From Brevundimonas halotolerans (GTDB lineage: Bacteria; Pseudomonadota; Alphaproteobacteria; Caulobacterales; Caulobacteraceae), in assembly GCF_003730275.1 (NCBI RefSeq), contig NZ_QTTA01000021.1, forward strand, positions 62,001-126,000: a stretch of DNA of 64,000 nucleotides. Direction: 5' to 3'. The position numbers and the translations under genes are program-made. Of the stretch, positions 26,098 to 36,471 are shown piece by piece (position 1 is the first letter of the stretch; each line of letters opens with the position of its first letter). The notes beneath the pieces were generated by a model. It was given only the letters and a program-made list of their open reading frames with translations. It searched no databases and was not told the origin of the DNA.

Positions 26098-27552
26098 TTA
26101 GCGCGAGAAACGCGCCGTGACGATGGCCCCCGGCACGGCATCATCGATCGTCAGGACGCCGCCGTGGCGGCGCACCACGGCGCGCACAAACGGCAGCCCC
26201 ATGCCGTGGCTTTCGATGCCGTTGGGGGCTGGGTCTTCTTCGGCTGCGTTCTCGACCGCACCCCGGGCCCGCGCGGGATCCATGCCGGGACCCTGATCGG
26301 CGATGGAGACCTCGACCCCGGTGGCGGTCGGGTTCGCCCGCAGCGTCACGACGCCGCCCTCAGGCGAGAACTTCACGGCATTGTCGACCAGATTGGTCAG
26401 GGCCCGCTGTAGCAGGGTCCGGACGCCGAGCACCGAGGCCGGCTCGACCTCGACCACCAGACGCACGCCCTTTGTGTCGGCCAGCGGCTCGTAGAGCTCT
26501 GCCGTCGCCGTCACCAGCTCGTCCAGTTGCACCCGTTCGAACACCCAGGCCGAACCGTCCCTGAGCGCCAGCGTCTCGTTCATGGCCCGGGTCAAATGCC
26601 GGAGGTCGTCGCCGGCGAGGCGGGCCAGCCGGGCGCGCTCCTCGGGCGTGTCGGCTTCCTCCAGTCTTTCCAGTCGCGCGGTGGCCCGGGCCAGGGGGGT
26701 GCGGAAATCATGGGCCAGCTGGTCCGAGGAATCGCGCAGCCAGCCCAGCAACTCTTCCAGCCGGTCGAGGGTGGCGTTGACCCGGACGCTGAGCGGGCGA
26801 AGCTCGGGCGCGATGTCATCGACCGGCGGGCGGCGCGAGAAATCGCCCATGGCCGCCCGGTCCAGCGAGGCGCTGACCTCGCCCAGGGCCAGACCCAGCC
26901 GGTGCCGGGCAAAGACCGCCGCCATCAGGCCCGAGATCAGGATCAGCAGGCCGCTGAGGCCGACGATCAGGACCGCCCGGCCCCAGGCCTCGCCCGAGCG
27001 GTCGACGACGCGACCGACAATGATCTCGAGCGCGCCCGCCTGGCGCTTGACCACCACCACCTCGACATCGCGGCGGGGGCAGAGAGTGCCGGCCGGCAGG
27101 CCCGCGACATAGACGTCGTCGCCCAGACTATTCAGGCGGCGGGTTTTCGCGTCCTCCAGCGCGGCCAGACCGGCGGGCTTGCCGCTGGGAGCCCGGATAA
27201 AACGCACCCCGGCCCCGCCGCGCCCGGTGCGGCAGACCTCTTCCAGCGTGCGGTCTTCCTGGACCGGACCGGACTGGAAGGCGGTCAGCCAGGCCGAGAA
27301 ATAGGCCGCGTCGGCCTCGGTCACCTGATCGGCCCCCACCCAGGCCTGGACCCCCAGCTTGTCGACCATGGCGGCATAGTCGGCGAGCGCCACAAGGGCT
27401 GCCTTCTGGCGCTGATCCGCGCGCACGGCCTGACCCGTGATGACCACCGAGCCGGACAGGGCCAGCGCCGCCAGCACGGCCACGGCGACCGACATCTGGG
27501 CCGAGGTTCGCCCCGACAGCCACCCGCGCAGGCCGGACAGGGGGCCGGTCAC
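26098..27552 (-). CDS. sensor histidine kinase
   Basis: This 484-residue kinase has two membrane segments (about 20-40 and 193-214) enclosing a periplasmic domain of 150 residues with two cysteines (EEVCRTGRGG and GTLCPRRDVE), then a HAMP-like linker, the H-box HDFRTPLARATARL (His281), and an ATPase domain (LVDNAVKFSPEGG, IADQGPGMDP, GMGLPFVRAVVRRHGG). The order regulator-kinase-protease is transcribed from 28380. The periplasmic cysteines could form a disulfide; the signal is unknown. Confidence 0.93.
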   Translation of the reverse strand: MTGPLSGLRGWLSGRTSAQMSVAVAVLAALALSGSVVITGQAVRADQRQKAALVALADYAAMVDKLGVQAWVGADQVTEADAAYFSAWLTAFQSGPVQEDRTLEEVCRTGRGGAGVRFIRAPSGKPAGLAALEDAKTRRLNSLGDDVYVAGLPAGTLCPRRDVEVVVVKRQAGALEIIVGRVVDRSGEAWGRAVLIVGLSGLLILISGLMAAVFARHRLGLALGEVSASLDRAAMGDFSRRPPVDDIAPELRPLSVRVNATLDRLEELLGWLRDSSDQLAHDFRTPLARATARLERLEEADTPEERARLARLAGDDLRHLTRAMNETLALRDGSAWVFERVQLDELVTATAELYEPLADTKGVRLVVEVEPASVLGVRTLLQRALTNLVDNAVKFSPEGGVVTLRANPTATGVEVSIADQGPGMDPARARGAVENAAEEDPAPNGIESHGMGLPFVRAVVRRHGGVLTIDDAVPGAIVTARFSR

Positions 27553-27558
27553 GCTGCC

Positions 27559-28380
27559 TCAGCCCACGCCGTCGAGGTCGCGGAACACCAGGCTCTGGCT
27601 GCGCGCCGAGACGATCAGCGGGTGCATGGCGTCGGGGACCTCGGGGCATTGGTCCTTGAGCCGACGCCGCAGGGCACTGATCCGGGCATCGATGATGTTG
27701 ACGAAATTGTCGGGCAGGAAATTCCATTCCACCCAGCAGCGGTCCCACAGCATGGTCTTGGTCACCGGCTGGCCGTGCGCGGTCATCAGTTCACAGACGA
27801 TGGCAAATTCGAGCGGTGACAGTTCGATGGAGCGGAGCGCGCCGTCCTCGCTCTGGATCTGCAGGGTGCGGGCGCCGGGCGACAGGATGAAGGGACCATT
27901 GGTGACATCGCCGCCGTTCGGCTTGGCGCGGCGACCCGACCGGCGCAGCTGGGCCGCGATCCGGGCAAGCAACTCCTCGTCGCCCACGGGCTTGGACAGA
28001 TAGTCGTCGGCCCCGCCCAACAGGCCCTCGACCTTCTGCCGCTCGGCGCCGAGCGCGGTCAGCATCAGGGCCGGGGCGTCGGCCGAGGGGCTTTTGCCTG
28101 CCCGGATGCGCTTCAGCGTTTCCAGACCGTCCAGACCTGCCGTGAGCCGGTCGAGGATCAGCACGTCATAGGGGGTGTCGGCAGTGGCTTCGAGCGCCGC
28201 CTCGCCCGACTCGACCCGGTCGACCCGCGCAAAGCCCGCCCGTATCAGACGGCTGGCGACATGTTCGGACAGGGCCGGTTCGTCCTCGAGCAACAGGGCG
28301 GTGCAGCCGCTGAACACCTCGGCCAGCTGGGCGAAGGGGGCCTCGCCCGCCGCCGCATCCGTCTGGTTCGCCTCGTCCAT
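27559..28380 (-). CDS. OmpR-family response regulator
   Basis: The 273-residue regulator has a receiver domain with acidic pair Glu32-Asp33, phosphorylatable Asp77 (VLILDRLTAG) and the conserved Lys in YLSKPVGDEE, followed by a winged-helix DNA-binding domain (IELSPLEFAIVCELMTAHGQPVT, then VNIIDARISALRRRL). The first 25 residues form a small extension ahead of the receiver. It is 6 bp upstream of its kinase gene, and probably controls the operon including the HtrA-like protease. Confidence 0.93.
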   Translation of the reverse strand: MDEANQTDAAAGEAPFAQLAEVFSGCTALLLEDEPALSEHVASRLIRAGFARVDRVESGEAALEATADTPYDVLILDRLTAGLDGLETLKRIRAGKSPSADAPALMLTALGAERQKVEGLLGGADDYLSKPVGDEELLARIAAQLRRSGRRAKPNGGDVTNGPFILSPGARTLQIQSEDGALRSIELSPLEFAIVCELMTAHGQPVTKTMLWDRCWVEWNFLPDNFVNIIDARISALRRRLKDQCPEVPDAMHPLIVSARSQSLVFRDLDGVG

Positions 28381-28483
28381 AGCCCCGTCTCCCCACTCGT
28401 TCAGAGGATAGGCCCCTGTCCCGGAAAGACAATGTTCGGCCGATCAACCGGTCCGCGCGCCTGATACTTCCTGACGTGCGGGT

Positions 28484-29671
28484 CTAGAACGCGCTCTGGC
28501 CGGTGATGGCACGGCCAAGGATGAGAGCGTGGACGTCGTGGGCGCCTTCATAGGTGTTGACCGTCTCGAGGTTCATGGCGTGGCGCATGACGTGCATCTC
28601 GCCGGTGATCCCGGCGCCGCCGTGCATGTCGCGGGCCTCGCGGGCGATGGCCAGGGCCTTGCCGCAGTTGTTGCGCTTCATCATCGAGATGGCCTCGGGC
28701 ACCCAGGCGCCGGTATCGAGCAGGCGGCCCAGCGCCAGCGCGCCTTCCAGGCCGAGGAAGATCTCGGTCTGCATGTCGGCCAGCTTCTTCTGGACCAGCT
28801 GGCGCGAGGACAGCGGCCGGCCGAACAGCATGCGCTCGCCGACATAGTCGCGGGTGGCGTGGAAGCAGAACTCGGCGGCCCCCATGGCGCCCCAGGCGAT
28901 GCCGTAGCGAGCCTTGTTCAAACAGGAGAACGGGCCGCGCAGGCCTTTCACGCCCGGCAGGATATTGGCCTCGGGCACGAAGACGTCGTTCAGGCCGATG
29001 TCGCCGGTGATGGAGGCGCGCAGCGACAGCTTGTCGCCGATCTTGTCGGTGGTGAAGCCGTCGAAGTCGCGCTCGACGATGAAGCCGCGGATCTCGCCGT
29101 CCAGCTTGGCCCAGACCACCGCCAGGTCCGAGATCGGCGAGTTGGTGATCCAGTATTTGGCGCCGTTCAGCTTGTAGCCATTGGGCACGGCCTCGGCGCG
29201 GGTCTTCATCGAGGCCGGGTCCGAGCCGCCGTCGGCCTCGGTCAGGCCGAAACAGCCGATCCATTCGCCGGCCGCCATGCGGGGCAGGAAGCGGGACTTC
29301 TGCTCGTCCGAGCCAAAGGCATAGATGGGGTACATGGCCAGCGACGACTGGACCGACATGGCCGAGCGATAGCCGCTGTCGACGGCCTCGATCTCGCGCG
29401 CGATCAGGCCATAGGCGACGTGGGAGGCGTTCGAGCCGCCGTATTCCTCGGGCAGCATGGCGCCGAGGAAGCCCATCTCGCCCATCTCGGTCATGATCGA
29501 CCGGTCGAAGGTCTCGTCGCGGAAGGCGGCGACGACGCGCGGCAACAGCTGCTCGCGGGCATAGGAGCGGGCGGCGTCGCGGATCATGCCCTCGTCGTCG
29601 GTCAGGCGATTGTCCATATCCAGCGGGTCATCCCAGCGGAAGGTGCGGGTCGGGGGGGTGCCGTCGGCCAT
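28484..29671 (-). CDS. gcdH: glutaryl-CoA dehydrogenase-type acyl-CoA dehydrogenase
   Basis: This FAD-dependent acyl-CoA dehydrogenase of 395 residues carries features of glutaryl-CoA dehydrogenase: [22 protein letters not shown] and the catalytic-Glu block [20 protein letters not shown] at the C-terminus. GcdH oxidises and decarboxylates glutaryl-CoA to crotonyl-CoA in lysine, tryptophan and glutarate breakdown. ATG 29671 has AGGAG 7 nt upstream. A class III CoA-transferase gene lies nearby in the opposite direction and could supply glutaryl-CoA. Confidence 0.9.
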   Translation of the reverse strand: MADGTPPTRTFRWDDPLDMDNRLTDDEGMIRDAARSYAREQLLPRVVAAFRDETFDRSIMTEMGEMGFLGAMLPEEYGGSNASHVAYGLIAREIEAVDSGYRSAMSVQSSLAMYPIYAFGSDEQKSRFLPRMAAGEWIGCFGLTEADGGSDPASMKTRAEAVPNGYKLNGAKYWITNSPISDLAVVWAKLDGEIRGFIVERDFDGFTTDKIGDKLSLRASITGDIGLNDVFVPEANILPGVKGLRGPFSCLNKARYGIAWGAMGAAEFCFHATRDYVGERMLFGRPLSSRQLVQKKLADMQTEIFLGLEGALALGRLLDTGAWVPEAISMMKRNNCGKALAIAREARDMHGGAGITGEMHVMRHAMNLETVNTYEGAHDVHALILGRAITGQSAF

Positions 29672-29786
29672 GGAGGCGCTCCTGAATCTGCGGGCGGGTC
29701 GCTGATCGGACCTCTTTTTCTGCCCCTGCCGCCGGGGTTTAGGCCAGAACGCGCCGGACGGGTAGAGGGCCGCGCAGACTGCGGCT

Positions 29787-30065
29787 ATGATCCGCGCCAT
29801 GAGCCGTCTGTTTCACCGTCTGTTCGTCGCCCACCCGCGCGAGGTGGACGAGGGCTATTTCGAACATATGGCCGCCTCGTCGCGGTTCGGATTTCGCCTG
29901 CTGAAGCTGGCGGGGGCGGCCTTCCTGCATTCGCTGGTGCCCGGCCTGTGCAAGGCCACGGTCTCGCGCGAGGTCTGCTGCATGGCCGATGAGATGGACA
30001 GCCGCGCCCGCGAGGCGCGCGAGTGCCGCATGCGCGAGGCGGGTGTGTGGGATCCGGGGCTGTAG
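29787..30065 (+). CDS. DUF6356-like small protein
   Basis: The 92-residue protein has the pattern [40 protein letters not shown], an amphipathic start plus one membrane segment, which I associate with the DUF6356 family of small alphaproteobacterial proteins. A cysteine pair (EVCCMAD) follows the membrane segment. ATG 29799 is an alternative start. Function unknown. It lies between gcdH and a CoA-transferase gene, ending 8 bp before the second GAGTGGC element. Confidence 0.75.
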   Translation: MIRAMSRLFHRLFVAHPREVDEGYFEHMAASSRFGFRLLKLAGAAFLHSLVPGLCKATVSREVCCMADEMDSRAREARECRMREAGVWDPGL

Positions 30066-30073
30066 ACAGTGAT

Positions 30074-30197
30074 GAGTGGCGAGTGGCGAGTGGCGAGTGA
30101 AAGTAGCGGAGGGCTGATGGCGCGACCGGACGCGGCGCGATGACCGACGACCACACCCGGGATGGCCTCGCCACTCGCCACTCGCCACCCGCCACTC
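30074..30197. repeat. GAGTGGC inverted-repeat element, copy 2
   Basis: Tandem GAGTGGC units at 30074-30099 are matched by complementary units at 30167-30197; 22 nt (30076-30097 with 30167-30188) pair perfectly across a 69-nt spacer. The design is the same as the element at 3277-3403, but the spacer sequences differ. The right arm lies inside the 5' end of the following CoA-transferase coding sequence. Confidence 0.88.
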
Positions 30198-31369
30198 CGA
30201 AAGGTCCTCTGGCGGGCGTTCGCGTCCTTGACCTCAGCCGCGTATTGGCCGGGCCGTGGGCGACGCAGACTTTGGCCGATCTGGGCGCCGAGGTGATCAA
30301 GATCGAGCGGCCCGGCACAGGCGACGACACCCGCCTGTGGGGCCCGCCCTTCACCACGAAGACCGACGGGTCGCGCGGGGATGCGGCCTACTTCCTGTGC
30401 GCCAACCGGGGCAAGAAGTCGGTGGCGGTCGACATTGCCACGCCCGAGGGGGCCGAGGCCGTCCGCAAACTGGCCGCGACCTGCGATGTCGTGGTCGAGA
30501 ATTTCAAGACGGGCGGTCTGAAGAAATACGGGCTGGACTGGCCGTCGCTGAAGGCGATCAATCCCAGGCTGGTCTATTGCTCGATCACCGGATTCGGTCA
30601 GGACGGGCCCGACGCCCACCGCGCCGGCTATGACTACATGATCCAGGCCATGGGCGGGCTGATGAGTGTGACCGGCCAGCCCGATGGGGCGCCGGGGGCC
30701 GAGCCGATGAAGGTCGGGGTGGCGGTCGCGGACCTGTTCACCGGTCTCTATGCCTCGAACGCCATTCTGGCTGCGCTCTGGCATGCGCGGGCGACCGGCG
30801 AAGGCCAGCAGATCGACATCGCCCTGTTCGATGTGCAGGCCGCCATGCTGGCCAATCAGGCAACCAACTATTTTGTCTCGGGCACCGCCCCCACGCGCAT
30901 GGGCAATGCCCACCCGAACCTGTCACCCTACCAGCCCTTTCCGTGTACGGATGGAATGGTCGTGATCGCGGTCGGCAACGACGGACAGTTCCGCGCCCTG
31001 TGCAGCGCCCTGGGTGCGCCCGGCATGGGCACCGACCCCCGCTATGACACTAATGCCGTGCGGATCGAGAACCGCGCGACCCTGTCGGCCGAGCTGTCGG
31101 CCCTGACGGCCGGACATGACATGAAGGGGTTGATGGCGGCGCTGGAGGCCGCCGGTGTTCCGTGCGGTCCGGTCAATACAGTCGATCAGGTGTTCGCCGA
31201 ACCGCAGGCGAAGCATCGCGGGCTGGAGGTCCAGCAGACCCGCGCCGATCTGTCGGCGCCCATCCGCACCGTCGCCAGTCCGATCCGCATGTCGGCCACG
31301 CCCGTGGCCTATGATCGCCCGCCCCCCGCACTGGGGGAGCATACGGATGAGGTTCTGGGAGAAGGCTAG
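30140..31369 (+). CDS. CaiB/BaiF (class III) CoA-transferase
   Basis: The 409-residue protein shows the family blocks GPLAGVRVLDLSRVLAGPWATQTLADLGAEVIKIE, NRGKKSVAVDIATPEGAE, and AGYDYMIQAMGGLMSVTGQPDG with the catalytic Asp. Such enzymes move CoA between carboxylic acids; next to gcdH a glutarate CoA-transferase role is plausible. ATG 30140 lies in the loop of the GAGTGGC repeat, and residues about 10-20 (LATRHSPPATP) are encoded by the repeat arm, directly before the conserved KGPLAG start. No good ribosome-binding site is seen, so the true start is uncertain. Its TAG overlaps the stop of the convergent DUF2007 gene. Confidence 0.9.
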   Translation: MTDDHTRDGLATRHSPPATPKGPLAGVRVLDLSRVLAGPWATQTLADLGAEVIKIERPGTGDDTRLWGPPFTTKTDGSRGDAAYFLCANRGKKSVAVDIATPEGAEAVRKLAATCDVVVENFKTGGLKKYGLDWPSLKAINPRLVYCSITGFGQDGPDAHRAGYDYMIQAMGGLMSVTGQPDGAPGAEPMKVGVAVADLFTGLYASNAILAALWHARATGEGQQIDIALFDVQAAMLANQATNYFVSGTAPTRMGNAHPNLSPYQPFPCTDGMVVIAVGNDGQFRALCSALGAPGMGTDPRYDTNAVRIENRATLSAELSALTAGHDMKGLMAALEAAGVPCGPVNTVDQVFAEPQAKHRGLEVQQTRADLSAPIRTVASPIRMSATPVAYDRPPPALGEHTDEVLGEG

Positions 31370-31785
31370 GGTATGAACTCTCTGAGATCATTGGTGTAGC
31401 CCAGCATCCAGGCAATCAGAGTAGCCCCGGCGACAAGGCCAACACCCCACCATTTCAGCGACGGAGATCCCACCGTCCCATGAATGTCCGCCTCGTCCAG
31501 TTCCCCGATGCGGCCGGGAATGGCGTCTTCCTGCCAATCGTCAAAATCGTCCGGCGTCGCAAATTCGCCCGCGCGCGCGCGGCGGGCAATGTCGCGGGCC
31601 GCATCGATCTGCTCCGCATAGGCGACAACCCGGATCCCGCCGATGGCCATCTGCGCATGGGGCAGCATGGTGGCCATGTCGCGATCGGGAAGCCAGGCCC
31701 GGATGCCGTGTCGACGCAGCAGGGCGGCGAGCAATTCCGCCTCGGCCACCGTCATAAAGCGGGCAACTTCAAACTCCTCAGCCAT
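31366..31785 (-). CDS. DUF2007-like protein with C-terminal membrane segment
   Basis: The 139-residue protein begins like DUF2007 (FEVARFMTVAEAELLAALLRRHGIRAWL, then GGIRVVAYAEQIDAARDIARRA), a small ferredoxin-like fold sometimes called a PII-related signal domain. A C-terminal membrane segment (WWGVGLVAGATLIAWML) would anchor it with the domain in the cytoplasm. Function unknown. It is 24 bp downstream-facing from odhB's end, and its stop overlaps the CoA-transferase stop. Confidence 0.8.
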   Translation of the reverse strand: MAEEFEVARFMTVAEAELLAALLRRHGIRAWLPDRDMATMLPHAQMAIGGIRVVAYAEQIDAARDIARRARAGEFATPDDFDDWQEDAIPGRIGELDEADIHGTVGSPSLKWWGVGLVAGATLIAWMLGYTNDLREFIP

Positions 31786-31809
31786 CCCGCCCCTCCGAAA
31801 TTGTGCCCC

Positions 31810-33312
31810 CTACAGATCCAGCAGGAAGCGTTGCGGATCCTCGAGGTGTTCCTTGATCCGGACGAGGAAGGTCACGGCTTCCTTGCCGTCGACGATGCGG
31901 TGGTCATAGCTGAGCGCCAGATACATCATCGGGCGGATCTCGACCTTGCCGTCGATGGCGACCGGGCGCTGGACGATGTTGTGCATGCCCAGAATGCCCG
32001 CCTGGGGCATGTTGAGGATCGGCGTCGACATCAGCGAGCCATAGACGCCGCCATTGGTGATGGTGAAGGTGCCCCCCTGGAGCTGGTCCAGCGTCAGGTC
32101 GCCGTCGCGGGCGGCGCGGCCCAGATCACCGATGCCCTTTTCGATGCCCGCCAGGGACAGGACGTCGGCATCGCGCAGGACCGGCACGACCAGACCCTTT
32201 TCGGTGCCGACGGCGACGCCGATGTCATAGTGGTTCTTGTAGATGATGTCGGTGCCGTCGATCTCGGCATTGACGGCCGGCAGTTCCTTGAGCGCCGCGA
32301 TCGTCGCCTTCACGAAGAAGCTCATGAAGCCCAGCTTGATGCCGTGGTGCTTTTCGAAGGCGTCCTTGTAGCGATTGCGCAGGGCCATGATCGCCGACAT
32401 GTCCACCTCGTTGAAGGTGGTCAGCTGGGCGGCGGTGTTCTGCGATTCCTTGAGCCTGCGGGCGATGGTCTGGCGCAGGCGGGTCATCTTGACCCGCTCC
32501 TCGCGCGGCTGGTCGGCGCGCGGCGGAGCCGCAGGCGCGGCCTTGGCCGGAGCCGCGGCAGCCGGAGCCTGCGGCTGGGCGGCGGCCTTCAGCGCATCAG
32601 CCTTGGTGATATTGCCCTTGGGCCCGGTGGCCTGGATGGACTTGGGATCAAGGTTGTTCTCGGCCACCACGCGCTGGACGGCGGGCGACAGATGCGGGTC
32701 GTCCGAGCCCGAAGCGGCCTTGGCCGGGGCGGCCTCAGCCTTGGGGGCTGCGGCAGCAGCCTCGCCCGAGGCGGCGATATGGCCAATCACCTGACCGGGG
32801 GTGACGGTCGAGCCGGCCTCGGCCGAAATGGTCAGGACGCCATCGGCCGGGGCGCTGATTTCGACAGCGACCTTGTCGGTCTCGATCTCGACCAGCAGCT
32901 CATCCTTGGCCACCCGGTCGCCCGACTTCTTCTGCCAGGTTCCGACCGAGCCCTCGGCGACGCTTTCGCCCATGGTCGGCACCTGAACGGGGACCGAGGC
33001 GTCTCCGTCGCCCTTCGGGGCCGCGGCGACCTTGGCTTCGTCGGCCTTGGGGGCCGTCTCTCCGGCGGGGGCGGCAGCGCCCTCGGTCACCTTGCCCAGC
33101 ACGGCACCGGGCGTGACGGTGTCGCCCTCGGCAAAGGCGATTTCGCCGAGCGTGCCGTCGGCCGGCGAGACGACCTCGAGCGAGACCTTGTCGGTTTCCA
33201 GCTCGACCAGCAGCTCATCGCGCTTGACCGGGTCGCCGACCTTTTTCGTCCACTTCGCAATGGTGGCTTCGGCGACGGATTCACCAAGGGCGGGGGTCAG
33301 GATATCAGCCAT
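31810..33312 (-). CDS. odhB: 2-oxoglutarate dehydrogenase E2, dihydrolipoyl succinyltransferase
   Basis: E2 transfers the succinyl group to CoA in the 2-oxoglutarate dehydrogenase complex. The 500-residue protein has two lipoyl domains (lipoyl Lys42 in ETDKVSLEV and Lys147 in ETDKVAVEI), an E1/E3-binding domain ([16 protein letters not shown]) and a catalytic domain ending [17 protein letters not shown], with the active His and Asp. Ala/Pro-rich linkers join the parts. Many E2o proteins have one lipoyl domain, so two is noteworthy. ATG 33312 ([13 protein letters not shown]) is the family start. It follows sucA by 28 bp; no lpd gene is present here. Confidence 0.95.
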   Translation of the reverse strand: MADILTPALGESVAEATIAKWTKKVGDPVKRDELLVELETDKVSLEVVSPADGTLGEIAFAEGDTVTPGAVLGKVTEGAAAPAGETAPKADEAKVAAAPKGDGDASVPVQVPTMGESVAEGSVGTWQKKSGDRVAKDELLVEIETDKVAVEISAPADGVLTISAEAGSTVTPGQVIGHIAASGEAAAAAPKAEAAPAKAASGSDDPHLSPAVQRVVAENNLDPKSIQATGPKGNITKADALKAAAQPQAPAAAAPAKAAPAAPPRADQPREERVKMTRLRQTIARRLKESQNTAAQLTTFNEVDMSAIMALRNRYKDAFEKHHGIKLGFMSFFVKATIAALKELPAVNAEIDGTDIIYKNHYDIGVAVGTEKGLVVPVLRDADVLSLAGIEKGIGDLGRAARDGDLTLDQLQGGTFTITNGGVYGSLMSTPILNMPQAGILGMHNIVQRPVAIDGKVEIRPMMYLALSYDHRIVDGKEAVTFLVRIKEHLEDPQRFLLDL

Positions 33313-33340
33313 GTCAGTTCCGGTTCCGGATAAGCAGGGG

Positions 33341-36300
33341 TCAGTTCGGGGTGGCGAGGGCGTCGGCAAGGAAGGCGTCGAGCTCGGCCTTGTGACGGCT
33401 CATCAGGCCGGCCGCCGTCGAGGCCGAGGCGGGGCGACCCACATAGCGGGCGCGCTTCGCCTTCACATCGAGCTTGTCGAGCGTCAGTTCAAGCCACGGA
33501 TCGACAAAGGTCCAGCCGCCCATGTTCTTGGGCTCTTCCTGGCACCAGACCAGTTCGGCGCCGGGGAAGCGGGCGAGTTCGGTCATCAGCGACTTCATCG
33601 GCCAGGGATAGAATTGCTCCAGCCGCAGAATGTAGATGTCGTCAACCGGCTTGCCGTCCTTGAAGGCGGCCTCGCGCGCTTCCAGCAGGTCGTAATAGAC
33701 CTTGCCCGAGCACAGGACGACGCGGCGGATGTCGGCGTCGGGCTTGAGCGTCATACCCGCCACTTCGGGCCGGGTCTGGGCGTCGTCGTGCAGCACGCGG
33801 TGGAAGGATGAACCCTCGGCCAGATCGGCAAGCGTCGAGACCGCCTTCTTGTGACGCAGCAGTGACTTGGGCGTCATCAGGATCAGCGGCTTCCTGAACG
33901 GCCGGTGCATCTGGCGGCGCAGGATGTGGAAATAGTTGGCCGGGGTGGTGCAGTTTGCGACCTGCATATTCTCTTCGGCGCAGGCCTGCAGGAAGCGTTC
34001 GAGGCGGGCGGAGGAATGCTCCGGACCCTGACCTTCATAGCCGTGCGGCAACAGCATGGTCAGGCCGCACATGCGCAGCCATTTGCGTTCGCCCGAGCTG
34101 ATGAACTGGTCGATGACCACCTGGGCGCCGTTGACGAAGTCGCCGAACTGGGCCTCCCACATCACCAGCGTATTGGGATCGCTGAGGGCATAGCCGTATT
34201 CGAAGCCCAGCACCGCCTCTTCCGAGAGGGCCGAGTCGATCACCTCGAAATGGGCCTGGCCGTCGCGCAGATTGTTCAGCGGGACGAAGCGTTCTTCCGT
34301 AGTCTGATCAATGATGCCGGAGTGACGCTGGCTGAAGGTGCCGCGCACCGAATCCTGACCCGACAGGCGGACGGGGAAGCCCTCGTCCAGCAGAGTGCCG
34401 AAGGCGAGGCTTTCAGCCGTGGACCAGTCCAGATCCTGACCCGACTCGATCATCTGGCGACGACCGTCCAGAACCCGGCGCAGGGTCTTGTGCACATCGA
34501 TGCTGTTGGGGGCGGTGGTCAGACGGGCGCCGATCTCGCGCAGGCGGGCTTCGGGCACTGCGGTTTCGCCGCGCAGCTCGTCGCCCTCGGGTTTGCCGAT
34601 GCCGTGCCACTGGCCGTCCAGCCAGTCGGCTTTTTCCGCCTTGAAGGTCTTGCCGGCGTCGAACTCGGCATCGAGGAATTCCTCGAAACGGGCGACCTCG
34701 GCCTCGACTTCGTCCGCCGTGATGACGCCCTCGCCGATCAGGCGCTCGGCATACAGTTCGCGCGCCGACTTCTGGGCCCGGATTTTCGAGTACATCAGCG
34801 GCTGGGTGAAGGTCGGATCGTCGCCTTCATTGTGGCCGAAGCGGCGGTAGCAGAACATGTCCACCACCACATCCTTGTGGAACTTCTGGCGGAATTCGGT
34901 GGCCACCTTGGCGGCGAAGACGACCGCTTCCGGGTCATCGCCATTCACGTGGAAAATCGGCGCCTGGACCATCAGGGCTACATCCGACGGATAGGGCGAG
35001 CTGCGGCTGTTCCGCGGGCTGGTGGTGAAGCCGATCTGGTTGTTGACGACGAAATGGATGGTGCCGCCGGTGCGGTAGCCCTTCAGCCCCATCAGGGCGA
35101 AACATTCGGCCACGACGCCCTGTCCGGCAAAGGCCGCATCGCCGTGGATCAGCAGGGGCATGACCTTGGTGCGGTCCAGAGCCCATTCGGCCTCGGGCTT
35201 GCCGGCATTGGCCTCGCGGATGTCGAAAGCCTGTTTGGCGCGGGCCTTGCCCAGTACCACCGGATTGACGATTTCCAGGTGACTGGGGTTGGCGGTCAGC
35301 GACAGGTGGACGGTGTTGTCGTCGAACGACCGGTCCGAGCTGGCCCCCATGTGATATTTGACGTCGCCCGAGCCCTCGATGTCGGACGGGACCGACGACC
35401 CGCCCTGGAATTCGTGGAAGATGGCGCGATAGGGCTTGCCCATCACCGCCGACAGGACGTTCAGGCGACCGCGGTGGGCCATGCCCAGCACGATTTCGTC
35501 GACGCCCAGATTGCCGCCGCGCTTGATCACCTGCTCCAGCGCCGGGACCATGGCCTCGCCACCGTCCAGACCGAAGCGCTTGGTGCCGGGGAAGCGCTTG
35601 TGCAGGAAGCGTTCGAAGGTCTCGGCCTCGATCAGCTTGTTGAGGATGGCCAGCTTGCCCTCGCGGGTGAAGGCGTTTTCCTCATACTTGTCAGGGCCCT
35701 CGATGCGCGCCTGCAGCCAGGATTTCTCCTCCGGCTCGGCGATGTGCATGTACTGGATGCCGATGTGGCCGCAGTAGGTGCGCTTCAGGATCGCCAGAAC
35801 CTCGCGCAGGGTGCCGGTCTCGAGACCCAGCACGCCGTCGAGGAAGATCGGCTTGTCGAGATCGCTCTCGCTGAAGCCATAGAACTCGGGCGTCAGCTCG
35901 GGGTTCTGGACCGGCGGCTCCATACCCAGCGGGTCCAGCGTGGCCTGAAGATGGCCGCGCACGCGGTAGCTGCGGATCAGCATCAGGGCGCGGATCGAAT
36001 CGTGGGCGGCGGCGCGTACGGCCTCGGGGGTGGCGGTCGACGCTGCGGCGGGCGCGGGAGCCGCCGCCGGCGCGGCCTTGCCCGGCTTGCCCGCAGGTTT
36101 CGATTCGGGCCAGCGGCCGTCGAACACGCCGGTCTCTTCCGACGGTTCGCCCGCGCCCTTGCGGCCCCAGGCACCGGCTTCGGCCGAGGCCTTTACCGTC
36201 GCGGCACTGTCGCGCAGCTGGTCAAAGAACGACCGCCATTCGGCCGACACCGAGCCGGGGTCATCGGCCCAGCGGGCGTGAAGGTCCTCGATAAAGGCGG

Positions 36301-36367
36301 CGTTCGCCCCGTAGAGAAAGCTGGTCTCGGCAAAGACCTGGTTCAGCCGACCGGCATCATCCGCCAT
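33341..36367 (-). CDS. sucA: 2-oxoglutarate dehydrogenase E1
   Basis: SucA is the thiamine-diphosphate-dependent decarboxylase of the 2-oxoglutarate dehydrogenase complex. The 1008-residue protein has the N-terminal [20 protein letters not shown] block, [25 protein letters not shown], a thiamine-diphosphate-binding segment ([20 protein letters not shown], then [16 protein letters not shown]) and the C-terminal [14 protein letters not shown] 36367 ([12 protein letters not shown]) is chosen; a longer frame to 36466 adds an atypical leader. It lies between sucD and odhB, behind an unusual A+T-rich hairpin. Confidence 0.96.
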   Translation of the reverse strand: MADDAGRLNQVFAETSFLYGANAAFIEDLHARWADDPGSVSAEWRSFFDQLRDSAATVKASAEAGAWGRKGAGEPSEETGVFDGRWPESKPAGKPGKAAPAAAPAPAAASTATPEAVRAAAHDSIRALMLIRSYRVRGHLQATLDPLGMEPPVQNPELTPEFYGFSESDLDKPIFLDGVLGLETGTLREVLAILKRTYCGHIGIQYMHIAEPEEKSWLQARIEGPDKYEENAFTREGKLAILNKLIEAETFERFLHKRFPGTKRFGLDGGEAMVPALEQVIKRGGNLGVDEIVLGMAHRGRLNVLSAVMGKPYRAIFHEFQGGSSVPSDIEGSGDVKYHMGASSDRSFDDNTVHLSLTANPSHLEIVNPVVLGKARAKQAFDIREANAGKPEAEWALDRTKVMPLLIHGDAAFAGQGVVAECFALMGLKGYRTGGTIHFVVNNQIGFTTSPRNSRSSPYPSDVALMVQAPIFHVNGDDPEAVVFAAKVATEFRQKFHKDVVVDMFCYRRFGHNEGDDPTFTQPLMYSKIRAQKSARELYAERLIGEGVITADEVEAEVARFEEFLDAEFDAGKTFKAEKADWLDGQWHGIGKPEGDELRGETAVPEARLREIGARLTTAPNSIDVHKTLRRVLDGRRQMIESGQDLDWSTAESLAFGTLLDEGFPVRLSGQDSVRGTFSQRHSGIIDQTTEERFVPLNNLRDGQAHFEVIDSALSEEAVLGFEYGYALSDPNTLVMWEAQFGDFVNGAQVVIDQFISSGERKWLRMCGLTMLLPHGYEGQGPEHSSARLERFLQACAEENMQVANCTTPANYFHILRRQMHRPFRKPLILMTPKSLLRHKKAVSTLADLAEGSSFHRVLHDDAQTRPEVAGMTLKPDADIRRVVLCSGKVYYDLLEAREAAFKDGKPVDDIYILRLEQFYPWPMKSLMTELARFPGAELVWCQEEPKNMGGWTFVDPWLELTLDKLDVKAKRARYVGRPASASTAAGLMSRHKAELDAFLADALATPN

Positions 36368-36471
36368 CGTGTTCGTCGCAATCCCTTGGCCGCAGAGCGG
36401 CACGCTCTGTCGGTGACGGGACATATACGCACGGTTCGCCGACGGGTCATGACCGAAAGGCGGCAAAATCC

